Shown here in pieces: positions 8,224-16,330 of a stretch of 49,113 bases of DNA; position 1 is the stretch's first letter, and every line of letters starts with the position of its first letter. The position numbers were made by a program, and so were the translations under genes. The notes below the pieces were generated by a model. That model was not told where the DNA came from. It worked only from the letters and a program-made list of their open reading frames with translations, and ran no database searches. The DNA lies in assembly GCA_023424095.1 (NCBI GenBank), contig JAFAEG010000150.1, positions 1 through 49,113 of the forward strand. Reading direction: 5' to 3'. The stretch is from Pseudomonadota bacterium. Its GTDB lineage: Bacteria > Pseudomonadota > Alphaproteobacteria > Sphingomonadales > Sphingomonadaceae.

Positions 8224-9311
8224 GCGCGCCCGAGAGCCGGTCGGTCCCGCTGGCCACCGGCACCCTCCACCTCGACGTGGCGCACGCCGACTGGCCGCTC
8301 GATGCTTTGTGCGATTTCGCGGTGCGCCGGAACCCGCGCCGCGCCTTCCTGATCGTCTCCAAGGTGCTCGGCCGCCACATCCCGGTCGCGCCCTCGGTCA
8401 TGCGCGCCTCGGTCCGCGATCTTGCCGCGCGCGTGCCCGATCTGCCCGGTCCGGTGCTGGTCGTCGGGCTGGCCGAAACCGCCGTCTGCCTCGGCCAGAG
8501 CGTGTTCGAGGAATTGGCCCGTCGTCGCGGCTTCGACGGCCTCTTCATCCATTCGACCCGGCAACGGATCGACCACACCCTGCTCTGCCGCTTCGAAGAG
8601 CCGCACAGCCACGCCTCCGCGCATCTGATCTACCGCCCGGACGGCATCGACCTGGCCAGCGTTCGGAGCCTCGTGCTGGTCGATGACGAGGTCTCGACCG
8701 GCAACACCCTCGTCAATCTCGCCACCGCTTTGCTCGAGCATCTCCCCGGCGTCGAGCGGATCGTCGCGGCGGCGCTGACCGACTGGTCCGGCGGCAGCGA
8801 CTGGCTCGCCCGCATGCCGCGCCCCGCGACCTGCGCCAGCCTCCTGCACGGCAGCCTGCGCTGGGAAGCGGGCGCCGCGCCGCCGCCCGATACCAGCAGT
8901 TTCGACCGCGCCGCGCCCGCCCTCGGCTCGCTCGCCCAGCATCGCAATTGGGGCCGGATCGGCTGGGACGGCGGCCCGCTCGACCTTCCGGAAGCGCCGC
9001 GCGCCGCCGACCGAATCCGCATCGTCTGCACCGGCGAGTTCACCTACCCGCCCTTCCTGCTCGCCGAGCGGCTGGAGGCGGCCGGCCACGACGTCGTCGT
9101 GCAATCCACCAGCCGCAGCCCGGCCCTCCCCGGCGGCGCGATCCGGCACACGCTCGCCTTCGAGGACAATTACGCGACCGGCCTGCCGAACTTCCTCTAC
9201 AATGCCGATCCGGCCGATCCGCGGCTGACCCTGATCTGCCATGAAACGCCGTCAGGGAGCATTGACCCGGCGCTGATTCAGGCGCTTGAAGCCACGCCCG
9301 TCCGCTTCTGA
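8220..9311 (+). CDS. Phosphoribosyltransferase with C-terminal TRSP domain
   Basis: The N-terminal half is a type I PRTase with the PRPP loop LVLVDDEVSTGNT at residues 151-163 and an upstream HSTRQ motif at about 111. The C-terminal 100 residues form the TRSP domain, in which the naming motif reads QSTSRSPAL. Proteins of this architecture occur almost only in Ter-linked operons. The predicted reaction is transfer of a phosphoribosyl group to, or removal from, a base-like substrate. The ATG overlaps the stop of the TerD-protease gene (ATGA), implying coupled translation. The 363-residue length is normal for the family. Confidence 0.85.
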   Translation: MSAPESRSVPLATGTLHLDVAHADWPLDALCDFAVRRNPRRAFLIVSKVLGRHIPVAPSVMRASVRDLAARVPDLPGPVLVVGLAETAVCLGQSVFEELARRRGFDGLFIHSTRQRIDHTLLCRFEEPHSHASAHLIYRPDGIDLASVRSLVLVDDEVSTGNTLVNLATALLEHLPGVERIVAAALTDWSGGSDWLARMPRPATCASLLHGSLRWEAGAAPPPDTSSFDRAAPALGSLAQHRNWGRIGWDGGPLDLPEAPRAADRIRIVCTGEFTYPPFLLAERLEAAGHDVVVQSTSRSPALPGGAIRHTLAFEDNYATGLPNFLYNADPADPRLTLICHETPSGSIDPALIQALEATPVRF

Positions 9312-9327
9312 GCCGAAAAGACCGCCC

Positions 9328-10077
9328 GTGCGCGCCATCGCCCTCGTCGATCTCGACGACACCCTGTTCCAGACCCTGCGCAAATGCCCGCCCGATATTC
9401 CGGCGGAGCGGCTGGTGGCGCTCGGTTTCGCGAAGGATGGCGAGCCGCTCAGCTATGCCACGCCGCGCCAGCAGAGCCTGATCGCCTGGCTCTCCGAAAC
9501 CGCCTGGCTGGTCCCCGTCACCGCCCGCAGCCGCGACGCGTTGATGCGTGCCCGCGTGCCCTTCACCGCCGCAATCTGCGCGCATGGCGGCGTGATCCTG
9601 GGAGAGGATGGCGAGGCTGATGCGGAGTGGCAGGCCCATGCCGAAGCGCAGTCGGCCGCCCTCCAGCCCGCGCTCGAAGCCCTGCGCGACCGCGTCATCG
9701 CCGAGGCGACAAAGCAAAGCGCGGCCCTGCGCGTGCGCGTGCTGAACGAGGGCGAACTCGGCCTCTACGTCCTCGCCAAGCATGAGCAGACCGACGAAGC
9801 GGCGCTGCACGCGGTGATCGACGCGGTGCAGGGCGATGTGCCTGAGGGCTGGACGATCCATCGCAACGGCAACAATGCCGCCCTGATGCCGCCCTGGCTC
9901 GGCAAGCAGCATGCGGTCGCCTTCCTGCTCCCACGCCTGCGCGCCGCCCACCCCGATGCCCCGGTGATCGGCATCGGCGACAGCCTGACCGACGCGCCCT
10001 TCATGGCGCTGTGCGACTTCGCGATGATGCCGAAAGCCTCGCAGCTGGCGAAGGCCACTTTGGACGCGCTGGCATGA
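9328..10077 (+). CDS. HAD-superfamily phosphatase of the Ter-linked module
   Basis: This HAD hydrolase has motif I VDLDDTLF near the N-terminus and motif IV GIGDSLTDAPFM near the C-terminus. It probably removes phosphate from an intermediate made by the PRTases. A GTG at 9328 (first residues VRAIALVDLDD) places motif I at the usual distance from the start and gives 249 residues. A TTG at 9286 is in frame but lies inside the preceding gene. The stop overlaps the next start (ATGA at 10074). The start choice is the main uncertainty. Confidence 0.83.
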   Translation: MRAIALVDLDDTLFQTLRKCPPDIPAERLVALGFAKDGEPLSYATPRQQSLIAWLSETAWLVPVTARSRDALMRARVPFTAAICAHGGVILGEDGEADAEWQAHAEAQSAALQPALEALRDRVIAEATKQSAALRVRVLNEGELGLYVLAKHEQTDEAALHAVIDAVQGDVPEGWTIHRNGNNAALMPPWLGKQHAVAFLLPRLRAAHPDAPVIGIGDSLTDAPFMALCDFAMMPKASQLAKATLDALA

Positions 10078-11147
10078 CCGCCTTCTCCGGCAGCTATTCC
10101 CCCGACGACTGCATCTTCCTGATGAAGCCGGTCGAGCTCGCGCCCGTGGACGTCGAGACCAAAGAACGGCTGATCCAGTCCGGCCAGCGCCATTATTCCG
10201 AGATGCTCTCGGCGGAATCCCCGCCCGGCGAAGACTATCTGCGCCTCTATCGCGAGGGGCTCGCCCGCAATGGTGAGCGGCTGGCGCAGGACATTGTCGA
10301 TCTCGCCGAGGCGCTGGCCGAGCGCGCCGCCGGGCGGCCGGAAATCGTGATCGCTTCCCTCGCCCGCGCGGGCACACCGATCGGCGTGCTGCTGAAGCGC
10401 GCACTGACCCGCATGGGCATCAATGCCCACCATTATTCGCTCAGCATCATCCGCGACCGCGGCATCGATATGGCGGCGCTGGCCTACATCGCCGCGCGCC
10501 ACGATCCCGCCGACACCGTCTTCGTCGATGGCTGGACCGGCAAGGGCACGATCACCCGCGAATTGCAGGCCAGCCTGGCCGACAATCCGCTCGGCTTCAC
10601 GCCCTTCCTCGCCGTCATCGCCGATCCCGCCGGCTGCGCCGATCTGGCGCCGAGCGACGAGGATTATCTGATCCCTTCCGGCCTGCTGAACGCCATCGTC
10701 TCCGGCCTCGTCAGCCGCTCCGTGCTCAACGACGATCTGGTCGGCCCGGGCGATTTCCACGCCTGCGTCCATTACACCCACCTCGCCGCGCACGACCTTT
10801 CCGGCGCCTTCGTCGACGCAATCGACGCGCTGATGGCAAAGCTGTCGCCACGCCCGATCGCGGCGACGGACAAGGCCGCTCGCGCCGCGGCCTGTGCGGC
10901 GATGGTGGAGACGCTGATGGCCGATCGCGGCCTGAAGGATCGCAACCGGATCAAGCCCGGCGTCGCCGAAGCGACCCGCGCCGTGCTGCGCCGCGTTCCC
11001 GACCGGCTGTTAATTCGCGATCACCGGGACCCGGACGTCGCCCACCTCGTTCTGCTCGCGCGCGAACGTGGCGTGGCGATCGATCCGCTTCCGGGCGCGC
11101 ACGGCTATCGGGCGGTCGCGATGATCCGCAGCCTGGGACTGGATTGA
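10074..11147 (+). CDS. StiP-family protein: PRTase-like domain plus PELOTA RNA-binding domain
   Basis: This 357-residue protein is of the type databases label cysteine protease StiP. Residues 149-160 (VFVDGWTGKGTI) resemble a PRPP-binding loop and the fold is PRTase-like. The last 65 residues (from about 290) resemble a PELOTA/L7Ae-type RNA-binding domain. The protease label is historical, and I see no clear Cys-His pair that would justify it. In Ter operons it is thought to be the second PRTase of the metabolite pathway, perhaps acting on an RNA-linked base. The ATG at 10074 overlaps the HAD stop. It is preferred to an upstream start at 10011, which would lie within the HAD gene. Confidence 0.82.
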   Translation: MTAFSGSYSPDDCIFLMKPVELAPVDVETKERLIQSGQRHYSEMLSAESPPGEDYLRLYREGLARNGERLAQDIVDLAEALAERAAGRPEIVIASLARAGTPIGVLLKRALTRMGINAHHYSLSIIRDRGIDMAALAYIAARHDPADTVFVDGWTGKGTITRELQASLADNPLGFTPFLAVIADPAGCADLAPSDEDYLIPSGLLNAIVSGLVSRSVLNDDLVGPGDFHACVHYTHLAAHDLSGAFVDAIDALMAKLSPRPIAATDKAARAAACAAMVETLMADRGLKDRNRIKPGVAEATRAVLRRVPDRLLIRDHRDPDVAHLVLLARERGVAIDPLPGAHGYRAVAMIRSLGLD

Positions 11148-11155
11148 GGGTGAGC

Positions 11156-12055
11156 ATGGACGCAATCGAACTCGGCGCGACGCTCTACGTCCCCGCCATG
11201 CGCGGCGACCTTTTCGAGACGATCACCGGCATCCGCCACCCGGACCTGCGCTCGTCCGTCATCTGCCTGGAGGATTCCACCCGGCCCGAGGATGTGCCGC
11301 AGGCGCTGACCAATCTCGCCGCCACCCTCCCCCGGCTCGCCCAGGCGGGCGCGGATCGGCCGCCGGTCTTCATCCGTCCGCGCGACGAGAATATGCTCGT
11401 CCGACTGCTCGCGCTGCCGGGCATCGAAGCGGTGAAGGGCTTCGTCCTTCCCAAGATCACCGCCGAGAGCTTTCCCGCCTATCTGCGCCATCTGGTCCGC
11501 GACGATCACCTGCTGATGCCGACGCTGGAGACGCGGGAGATCTTCGATCCGGTCGAACTGATCCGGCTGCGCGAACAATTCCTCAGCGTTCAGCACCGCA
11601 TCCTCGCCATCCGCATCGGCGGCAACGATCTGCTGCAGAATCTCGGCGCCCGCCGCTCGCGCACGCGGTCGATCTATGACGGCCCGCTCGGCGGTACGAT
11701 CGCCACGCTCGTCACCAGCTTCGCACCATTCGGCTTCGCTCTGTCGGGGCCAGTGTTCGAGCATTTCGGCAATACCGAATTGCTCCGCGAGGAAGTTGAG
11801 CGCGACATCGAGCATGGCCTGCTCACCAAGACCGCGATCCACCCGGCGCAGATCGACCTGATCCAGTCCTGCTACCGCGTCGACGCGCACGATCTGGCCG
11901 AGGCCCGCGCGATCCTCGCCGGCGACCGGGCCGGGGTCTTCGCCATCGCCGGTTCGATGTGCGAGCCCGCCACCCACCGCCGCTGGGCCGAGACGATCGC
12001 CAAGCGCGCCGCGCTATACGGCGTGCGGCCCGAAGCGATCGCTGCCGCGGGCTGA
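11156..12055 (+). CDS. HpcH/HpaI aldolase / citrate-lyase beta family enzyme (Ter-linked)
   Basis: This 299-residue TIM-barrel enzyme has family motifs LEDSTRPEDV, PLLETREIF-like METREIF context (TLETREIFDP) and IGGNDLLQNLGARRSR. Such enzymes cleave or form C-C bonds next to a CoA thioester or keto acid with Mg2+. In Ter-linked operons this clade is proposed to add a small acid-derived unit to the metabolite. The ATG at 11156 has GAGG six bases upstream; in-frame TTG 11144 and GTG 11150 are less likely. It is the last gene of the plus-strand run and ends two bases before the convergent minus-strand gene. Confidence 0.82.
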   Translation: MDAIELGATLYVPAMRGDLFETITGIRHPDLRSSVICLEDSTRPEDVPQALTNLAATLPRLAQAGADRPPVFIRPRDENMLVRLLALPGIEAVKGFVLPKITAESFPAYLRHLVRDDHLLMPTLETREIFDPVELIRLREQFLSVQHRILAIRIGGNDLLQNLGARRSRTRSIYDGPLGGTIATLVTSFAPFGFALSGPVFEHFGNTELLREEVERDIEHGLLTKTAIHPAQIDLIQSCYRVDAHDLAEARAILAGDRAGVFAIAGSMCEPATHRRWAETIAKRAALYGVRPEAIAAAG

Positions 12056-12057
12056 GC

Positions 12058-12570
12058 CTAGTCGAACGGGCCCTTGGTCTGTTCGTAATAGAGGTCCACG
12101 AAGCGGACATTCTCGGCGAAGGTGGTGATATTGCCCTTCGCCAGTTGCGAGGAGATGTCCCGCAGCCGCGCCAGCATCTTGTCGAGGCTTTCGTTCAGCA
12201 GGAAGCTGGCCGACTTGCCGGTCTCCCGGAACACGTCGGCGCGGTGCTGCTCGGGGATTTCGATATAGGATTGGATCAGGCGCGGCAGATGCGTTCCCTT
12301 GATCCGGCCGAGCTCGTCCAGCTCGGTCTGCATGCCGCGCGTGCTCGTCTCTTTCTCCAGGTCGCGGACCAGATCGCGGATCGACAGCACCCGCTGCAAC
12401 GATGACTTCGCGATCAGCTGCTTCCAGTTCGAATCGAGCGGATCGGCCGACGGACCGGCCTTCGGCACCCCCGCATTCGAGCCGCTGGAGGGCGGCGCCG
12501 GCGGCGGCACATCGTCATCGTCGCCCGAAAAGAAGGCGCGCAGATTGTCCATGAGGCTACGCTTGGTCAT
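12058..12570 (-). CDS. Small helical protein of unknown function, convergent with the Ter operon
   Basis: This 170-residue soluble protein has an acidic and proline-rich low-complexity N-terminus (residues 15-45) and a helical C-terminal region. The pattern LPRLIQSYIEIPEQHR followed by a helix with LNESLDKMLARL faintly recalls the C-terminal region of XpaC-type proteins that accompany TelA in tellurite loci. This is by-eye resemblance only. The gene follows the EF-hand gene on the minus strand after 44 bases and ends two bases from the last Ter gene. I do not assign a function. Confidence 0.7.
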   Translation of the reverse strand: MTKRSLMDNLRAFFSGDDDDVPPPAPPSSGSNAGVPKAGPSADPLDSNWKQLIAKSSLQRVLSIRDLVRDLEKETSTRGMQTELDELGRIKGTHLPRLIQSYIEIPEQHRADVFRETGKSASFLLNESLDKMLARLRDISSQLAKGNITTFAENVRFVDLYYEQTKGPFD

Positions 12571-12614
12571 CGCCTACAAACCTAGGACACTAGGGGTCGC
12601 CGGAAAAGGGGGCG

Positions 12615-13130
12615 TCAGTCGCCGTCGCGCCGCCGCGGCTGCCGGATGGGCCTGCCGTCGCGGTCCAGTACCCGGGGCAGGCGCGGGTTGCGCAGGGTCA
12701 GCAATTCGGCGTGGCTGATCGAACCATCGCTGTTCGCGTCGAGCCGGGCGAAATGGCTGGCGAAGGCCGCCGCGAACTCGCTGCGGGACAGCTGATTGTC
12801 GCCATCCGTGTCGATCTCGAACGGTCCCGGCAGGGCCGTCGCGCTGCCGAGCCAGGTCAGCGCCCAGGCCGAATATTCGATATAGCCCAAGGTGCCGTTG
12901 CCGTCCCGGTCGGCGGCGGTGAAGGTCCGCTCCAGCGCCGCATCGAACTCCGCCCGGCTGGTCAGGCCGTCGCCATTGCCGTCAAAGCTGGCGATCGCCA
13001 GGCCGATCGGCTCCGCCGTCTCGCTGATCGGCACCGGCGTCACGCCCTGCGGACTCACGCCCGGGCGGATCGTGGCCGGCGGCGGCGGCGCCGGCTGCGC
13101 GGCGAGCAAGGCGAACAACAACAGGCTCAT
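12615..13130 (-). CDS. Exported protein with four EF-hand calcium-binding motifs
   Basis: A short hydrophobic N-terminus (MSLLLFALLAAQ) looks like a signal peptide or anchor and is followed by a proline-rich stretch. Four EF-hand loops follow: DGNGDGLTSRAEF, DRDGNGTLGYIEY, DTDGDNQLSRSEF and DANSDGSISHAEL. All have Asp at position 1 and Glu at position 12, so all should bind calcium. The C-terminus is Arg-rich. Such proteins are widespread in sphingomonads, usually as periplasmic calcium buffers or sensors of unknown target. It lies 15 bases downstream of the Sel1-repeat gene and is probably co-transcribed with it. Confidence 0.85.
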   Translation of the reverse strand: MSLLLFALLAAQPAPPPPATIRPGVSPQGVTPVPISETAEPIGLAIASFDGNGDGLTSRAEFDAALERTFTAADRDGNGTLGYIEYSAWALTWLGSATALPGPFEIDTDGDNQLSRSEFAAAFASHFARLDANSDGSISHAELLTLRNPRLPRVLDRDGRPIRQPRRRDGD

Positions 13131-13145
13131 AAGCGGATGTTCCGA

Positions 13146-13862
13146 TCAGCTGCCGGGATTGGTGACGCGTTCGCGCCGGCGATAACTTTGCAGCAGCTGG
13201 TTGGCGCGATTGACCGCCGTCCGGGTGGCGGCGGCATCGAGCCCCAATTCGGTGAACAATTGCCGCGCCCGGCTGTCGCGCAGCGCGGTGGCGGCGAGGT
13301 ACCAGGCCGCCGCTTCCGGCGCCGAGCGGCTGACGCCCATGCCATATTGATAGAGCATGCCGACGCCGAGGAAGCCGGCACCGGAGCCGAGATCGGCGGC
13401 GCGGCGATAATAACGCATCGCCTGGCCGAAATCGGCGCGCACGCCGCGGCCATTGGCATACATCACGGCCAGGCTGGCATTGGCGTTGGCGCTGGTATTG
13501 GCCGCGTCATTGGGCGCGGCCGCGGCGGCGCGGAACAGGCGAACCGCCTCCTCGGGATCCTCGCGGACCCCCTGGCCGAGGTCGTACATCACGCCGAGGC
13601 GCCATTGCACGCTGGGATTGTCGCGCGACACACGGCGATAGAGCTCGGCCGCGCGCTCATAGCTTTGCGTCACGTGCCGGCCGGTGTCGTAGAACCAGCC
13701 CAACAAGGCGGTGGCGTCATCGTCATTCCGCCGGGACGCCGCCTCGAGCCGTTCGAACGCCGCCTCATTCTGGTTCTGGGCCATCAGGCGGCGGGCCTCG
13801 TCAGTGGCCGGCGAAGCGGCGACGGTGGCAAGCCAGACGAGGATCAGAAACGAACGGAACAT
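13146..13862 (-). CDS. Exported Sel1-like repeat protein
   Basis: A signal peptide (MFRSFLILVWLATVAASPA) is followed by Sel1/TPR-like helical repeats with the expected Ala/Gly/Tyr spacing: LGWFYDTGR, LGVMYDLGQGVREDPEEAVRLF, LAVMYANGRGV and VGMLYQYGMGV. Sel1 repeats form protein-binding solenoids, so this is probably a periplasmic adaptor. The ATG at 13862 is chosen because AAGGA lies 5 bases before it; the ATG two codons upstream (13868) overlaps that site. The EF-hand gene follows directly. Confidence 0.82.
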   Translation of the reverse strand: MFRSFLILVWLATVAASPATDEARRLMAQNQNEAAFERLEAASRRNDDDATALLGWFYDTGRHVTQSYERAAELYRRVSRDNPSVQWRLGVMYDLGQGVREDPEEAVRLFRAAAAAPNDAANTSANANASLAVMYANGRGVRADFGQAMRYYRRAADLGSGAGFLGVGMLYQYGMGVSRSAPEAAAWYLAATALRDSRARQLFTELGLDAAATRTAVNRANQLLQSYRRRERVTNPGS

Positions 13863-13893
13863 GGGCATCCTTCAAATGGGCTGGTCGAGCGGA

Positions 13894-14919
13894 TTATGGC
13901 AGCAACAGCGACCCATCGCCATAGGAGTAGAAACGGTAGCCGCTGGCGATCGCATGCTCATACGCCGCCAGCATCCTCTCTCTGCCCATCAGCGCTGACA
14001 CCAGCATGAACAGAGTGGAGCGCGGCAGGTGGAAATTGGTGACCAGCCCGTCCACGCCGCGAAAGCGATAGCCCGGCGTGATGAAGATCGCGGTGTCGCC
14101 TTCGAACGGCCGCACCAGGCCATCCTCGCCGCACGCGCTTTCGATCAGCCGCAGCGACGTCGTGCCGACCGCGATCACCCGCCCGCCCGCGGCCCTCACC
14201 GCGTTCAGCCGCGCCGCCGTCGCCGCGTCGATCCGCCCCCATTCGGCATGCATGCGATGGTCCGCCGTGTCGTCGGCCTTCACCGGCAGGAAGGTGCCCG
14301 CGCCGACATGCAGAGTCAGCGTCTCGTGACCGATCCCGGCGGCGTCGAGCGCGGCCATCAGCTCCGGCGTAAAATGCAGGGCCGCGGTCGGCGCGGCGAC
14401 GGCGCCGGCCTCGCGCGCGAACATCGTCTGATAATCGTCCGCATCGCGTTCGTCGGTCGGCCGGCGGGCGGCGATATAGGGCGGCAGCGGCATCGCCCCG
14501 GCCCTTTCGAGCAGCAATTCGACCGGCTCCTCGCCCTCGAAGCGCAGCAGCACCGCGCCCTGCTCATCCTTGTCGAGCGCGACCGCGCCGACACCGGCCC
14601 CGAAATCGATCCGGTCGCCCGGCTTCACCCTCTTGGCGTTGCGCAGGAAGGCGCGCCATTCGCGCGGTCCCTCGCGCTTGTGCAGGGTCGCGCCGATCCG
14701 CGCCTCACCGCGCATGCCGGTGAGCTGCGCCGGGATCACGCGGGTGTCGTTGAAGACCAGCAAATCGCCCGCACGGAGCAATTGCGGCAGCTCGCGCATG
14801 ATGCGGTCGTCCAGCCCGCCGGGCGTCACCCCCAGCAGCCGCGCCGCATCGCGCGGCGCCACGGGGCGCAGCGCGATCCGGTCCTGCGGCAGCGCGAAGT
14901 CGAACAGCTCGACGCGCAC
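13894..14919 (-). CDS. queA: S-adenosylmethionine:tRNA ribosyltransferase-isomerase
   Basis: QueA transfers and rearranges the ribosyl part of SAM onto preQ1 in tRNA to give epoxyqueuosine. The 341-residue length and the signatures RVELFDFALPQDRIA, LLVFNDTRVIPAQL, HVGAGTFLPVK, GTTSLRLIES and TNFHLPRSTLFMLVSALMG are diagnostic. Translation begins at GTG 14919, four bases after the stop of the cyclophilin gene, so the two are one transcription unit. No other queuosine gene is in the window. Confidence 0.95.
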   Translation of the reverse strand: MRVELFDFALPQDRIALRPVAPRDAARLLGVTPGGLDDRIMRELPQLLRAGDLLVFNDTRVIPAQLTGMRGEARIGATLHKREGPREWRAFLRNAKRVKPGDRIDFGAGVGAVALDKDEQGAVLLRFEGEEPVELLLERAGAMPLPPYIAARRPTDERDADDYQTMFAREAGAVAAPTAALHFTPELMAALDAAGIGHETLTLHVGAGTFLPVKADDTADHRMHAEWGRIDAATAARLNAVRAAGGRVIAVGTTSLRLIESACGEDGLVRPFEGDTAIFITPGYRFRGVDGLVTNFHLPRSTLFMLVSALMGRERMLAAYEHAIASGYRFYSYGDGSLLLP

Positions 14920-14923
14920 GGCC

Positions 14924-15718
14924 TTAGTCTTGCGGGGTCGGTGCCGGTGCTGGAGTTGCCGGCGGCGTGGCCTGCGGCTGGGCGGGGGGCGTGCCGGTCA
15001 GCGACTGCACGTCGAGGACGCGCAGCGGCTGGGCGGGCGCCGGGACGGCGCGCGCGGCCGCGGCGATTTCCTCGGCCGTGGGCGGCGGCACATTGTCGCT
15101 GCCGATCGAGGCGCGGACGATCCGCGTCGGCGTCACCGGCGGCTGGCCGCGCTGCACGCGATCGACGAACTCCATGCCGCGAACCACCCGGCCGAACACC
15201 GTATATTGATGGTCCATCGACAGGCGCGGCACGAACATGATGTAGAATTGGCTGTTGCCGCTGTTCGGATCCTCGGCCCGGGCCATCGCCACCGCCCCAC
15301 GCAGATGCGGCAGGACGTTGAACTCCGCGGCCAGATCCGGAAGGTCGGACTGACCGGTGCCGGTGCCGAGCGGATCGCCGCCCTGGGCCATGAAGCCCTC
15401 GATCACGCGGTGGAAGGCCAGGCCGTTGTAGAAACCCTGCCGGGTCAGCGTCTTGATCCGCTCGACATGATTCGGGGCAAAGTCGGGCCGCAGCTGGATC
15501 GCCACGCGGCCGCCATCGGACAAATCGAGGAACCAGGTATTCTCCGGCGTCAGGGCCGGCGCGACGGCGTTCATCGCGGGCGCCGCCGGGGCGACGAAGA
15601 TCGGTGGCGTATCGGGGCGCGGCTCCTGCGACCGCCGTTGCCCGCCACCGCCCTGCGCCATCGCGGCTTCGCTTACGAACAGCGCGGCAAGGCCGAACAT
15701 CACCATCTTCATCCGCAT
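14924..15718 (-). CDS. Exported cyclophilin-type peptidyl-prolyl cis-trans isomerase
   Basis: A signal peptide (MKMVMFGLAALFVSEAAMAQ) and a Gly/Arg/Pro-rich spacer precede a cyclophilin domain. Visible signatures are GFYNGLAFHRVIEGFMAQGGDPLGTG, split as GFYNGLAFHRVIEG and FMAQGGDP, then NSQFYIMF and YTVFGRVV. The active-site Arg of FHRV and the QFYI/FGRV segments are present. The C-terminus is an Ala/Pro-rich tail. It probably assists folding of periplasmic proteins. ATG 15718 and ATG 15712 are both possible starts; a GTG at 15727 is less likely. It lies between coaD and queA. Confidence 0.9.
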   Translation of the reverse strand: MRMKMVMFGLAALFVSEAAMAQGGGGQRRSQEPRPDTPPIFVAPAAPAMNAVAPALTPENTWFLDLSDGGRVAIQLRPDFAPNHVERIKTLTRQGFYNGLAFHRVIEGFMAQGGDPLGTGTGQSDLPDLAAEFNVLPHLRGAVAMARAEDPNSGNSQFYIMFVPRLSMDHQYTVFGRVVRGMEFVDRVQRGQPPVTPTRIVRASIGSDNVPPPTAEEIAAAARAVPAPAQPLRVLDVQSLTGTPPAQPQATPPATPAPAPTPQD

Positions 15719-15804
15719 TACGCGCACCGTTCCATCATGAATTTCGATTGAGGCCGAACCCCTTAAACACTGTCGCGCCTGTCCTCAACCTGACTGAATC
15801 GCTT

Positions 15805-16317
15805 CTATGCGCGATCCCGGGCCACCCGCTGGCGCACGTCGTCGGCGACCCCCGGGGTCACGAACGGCGTGATGTCGCCACCATAGATGGCGATCTCCTT
15901 CACCAGCCGCGAGGCGATCGGCTGCAGCGAGACGTCGGCCATCAGGAAGACGGTCTCGATATCGTCGTTCAGCTGCTGGTTCATGCCAGCCATCTGATAT
16001 TCGTATTCGAAGTCGGCGACCGCGCGCAGGCCGCGGATGATGATGCTCGCCCCCTGCTGCTCGGCGAAATGCATCAGCAGCGAATCGAAGGAGACGATTT
16101 CGATCTCGCATTCGACGGTCAGATCGGCGCGGATGATCTCGATCTCCCGCCGAACCATCGCCAGCCGCTCGTCCAGGCTGAACATCGGCGACTTGGACGC
16201 ATTGGTGGTGACCCCGATCACCAGCCGGTCGACCAGATGCGCGGCCCGGCGAATGATGTCGATATGGCCGAGCGTGACCGGATCGAAACTGCCCGGATAG
16301 ACACCGGTGCGGATCAT
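15805..16317 (-). CDS. coaD: Phosphopantetheine adenylyltransferase
   Basis: CoaD makes dephospho-CoA from 4'-phosphopantetheine and ATP, the penultimate step of CoA synthesis. The N-terminal GVYPGSFDPVTLGHIDII with the TxGH nucleotidyl-transferase signature, RGLRAVADFEYE, and SRLVKEIA near the end are diagnostic. Length is the usual 170 residues. ATG 16317 is preceded by a strong AGGGGGAAG site. The gene is 13 bases downstream of ispA. Confidence 0.96.
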   Translation of the reverse strand: MIRTGVYPGSFDPVTLGHIDIIRRAAHLVDRLVIGVTTNASKSPMFSLDERLAMVRREIEIIRADLTVECEIEIVSFDSLLMHFAEQQGASIIIRGLRAVADFEYEYQMAGMNQQLNDDIETVFLMADVSLQPIASRLVKEIAIYGGDITPFVTPGVADDVRQRVARDRA

Positions 16318-16330
16318 CTTCTTCCCCCTT

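Noticed and set aside
10074..11147. Reading the StiP protein as a cysteine protease
   Set aside because: No convincing Cys-His pair in a protease-like context was seen; the PRTase-like loop and PELOTA-like C-terminus explain the protein better.
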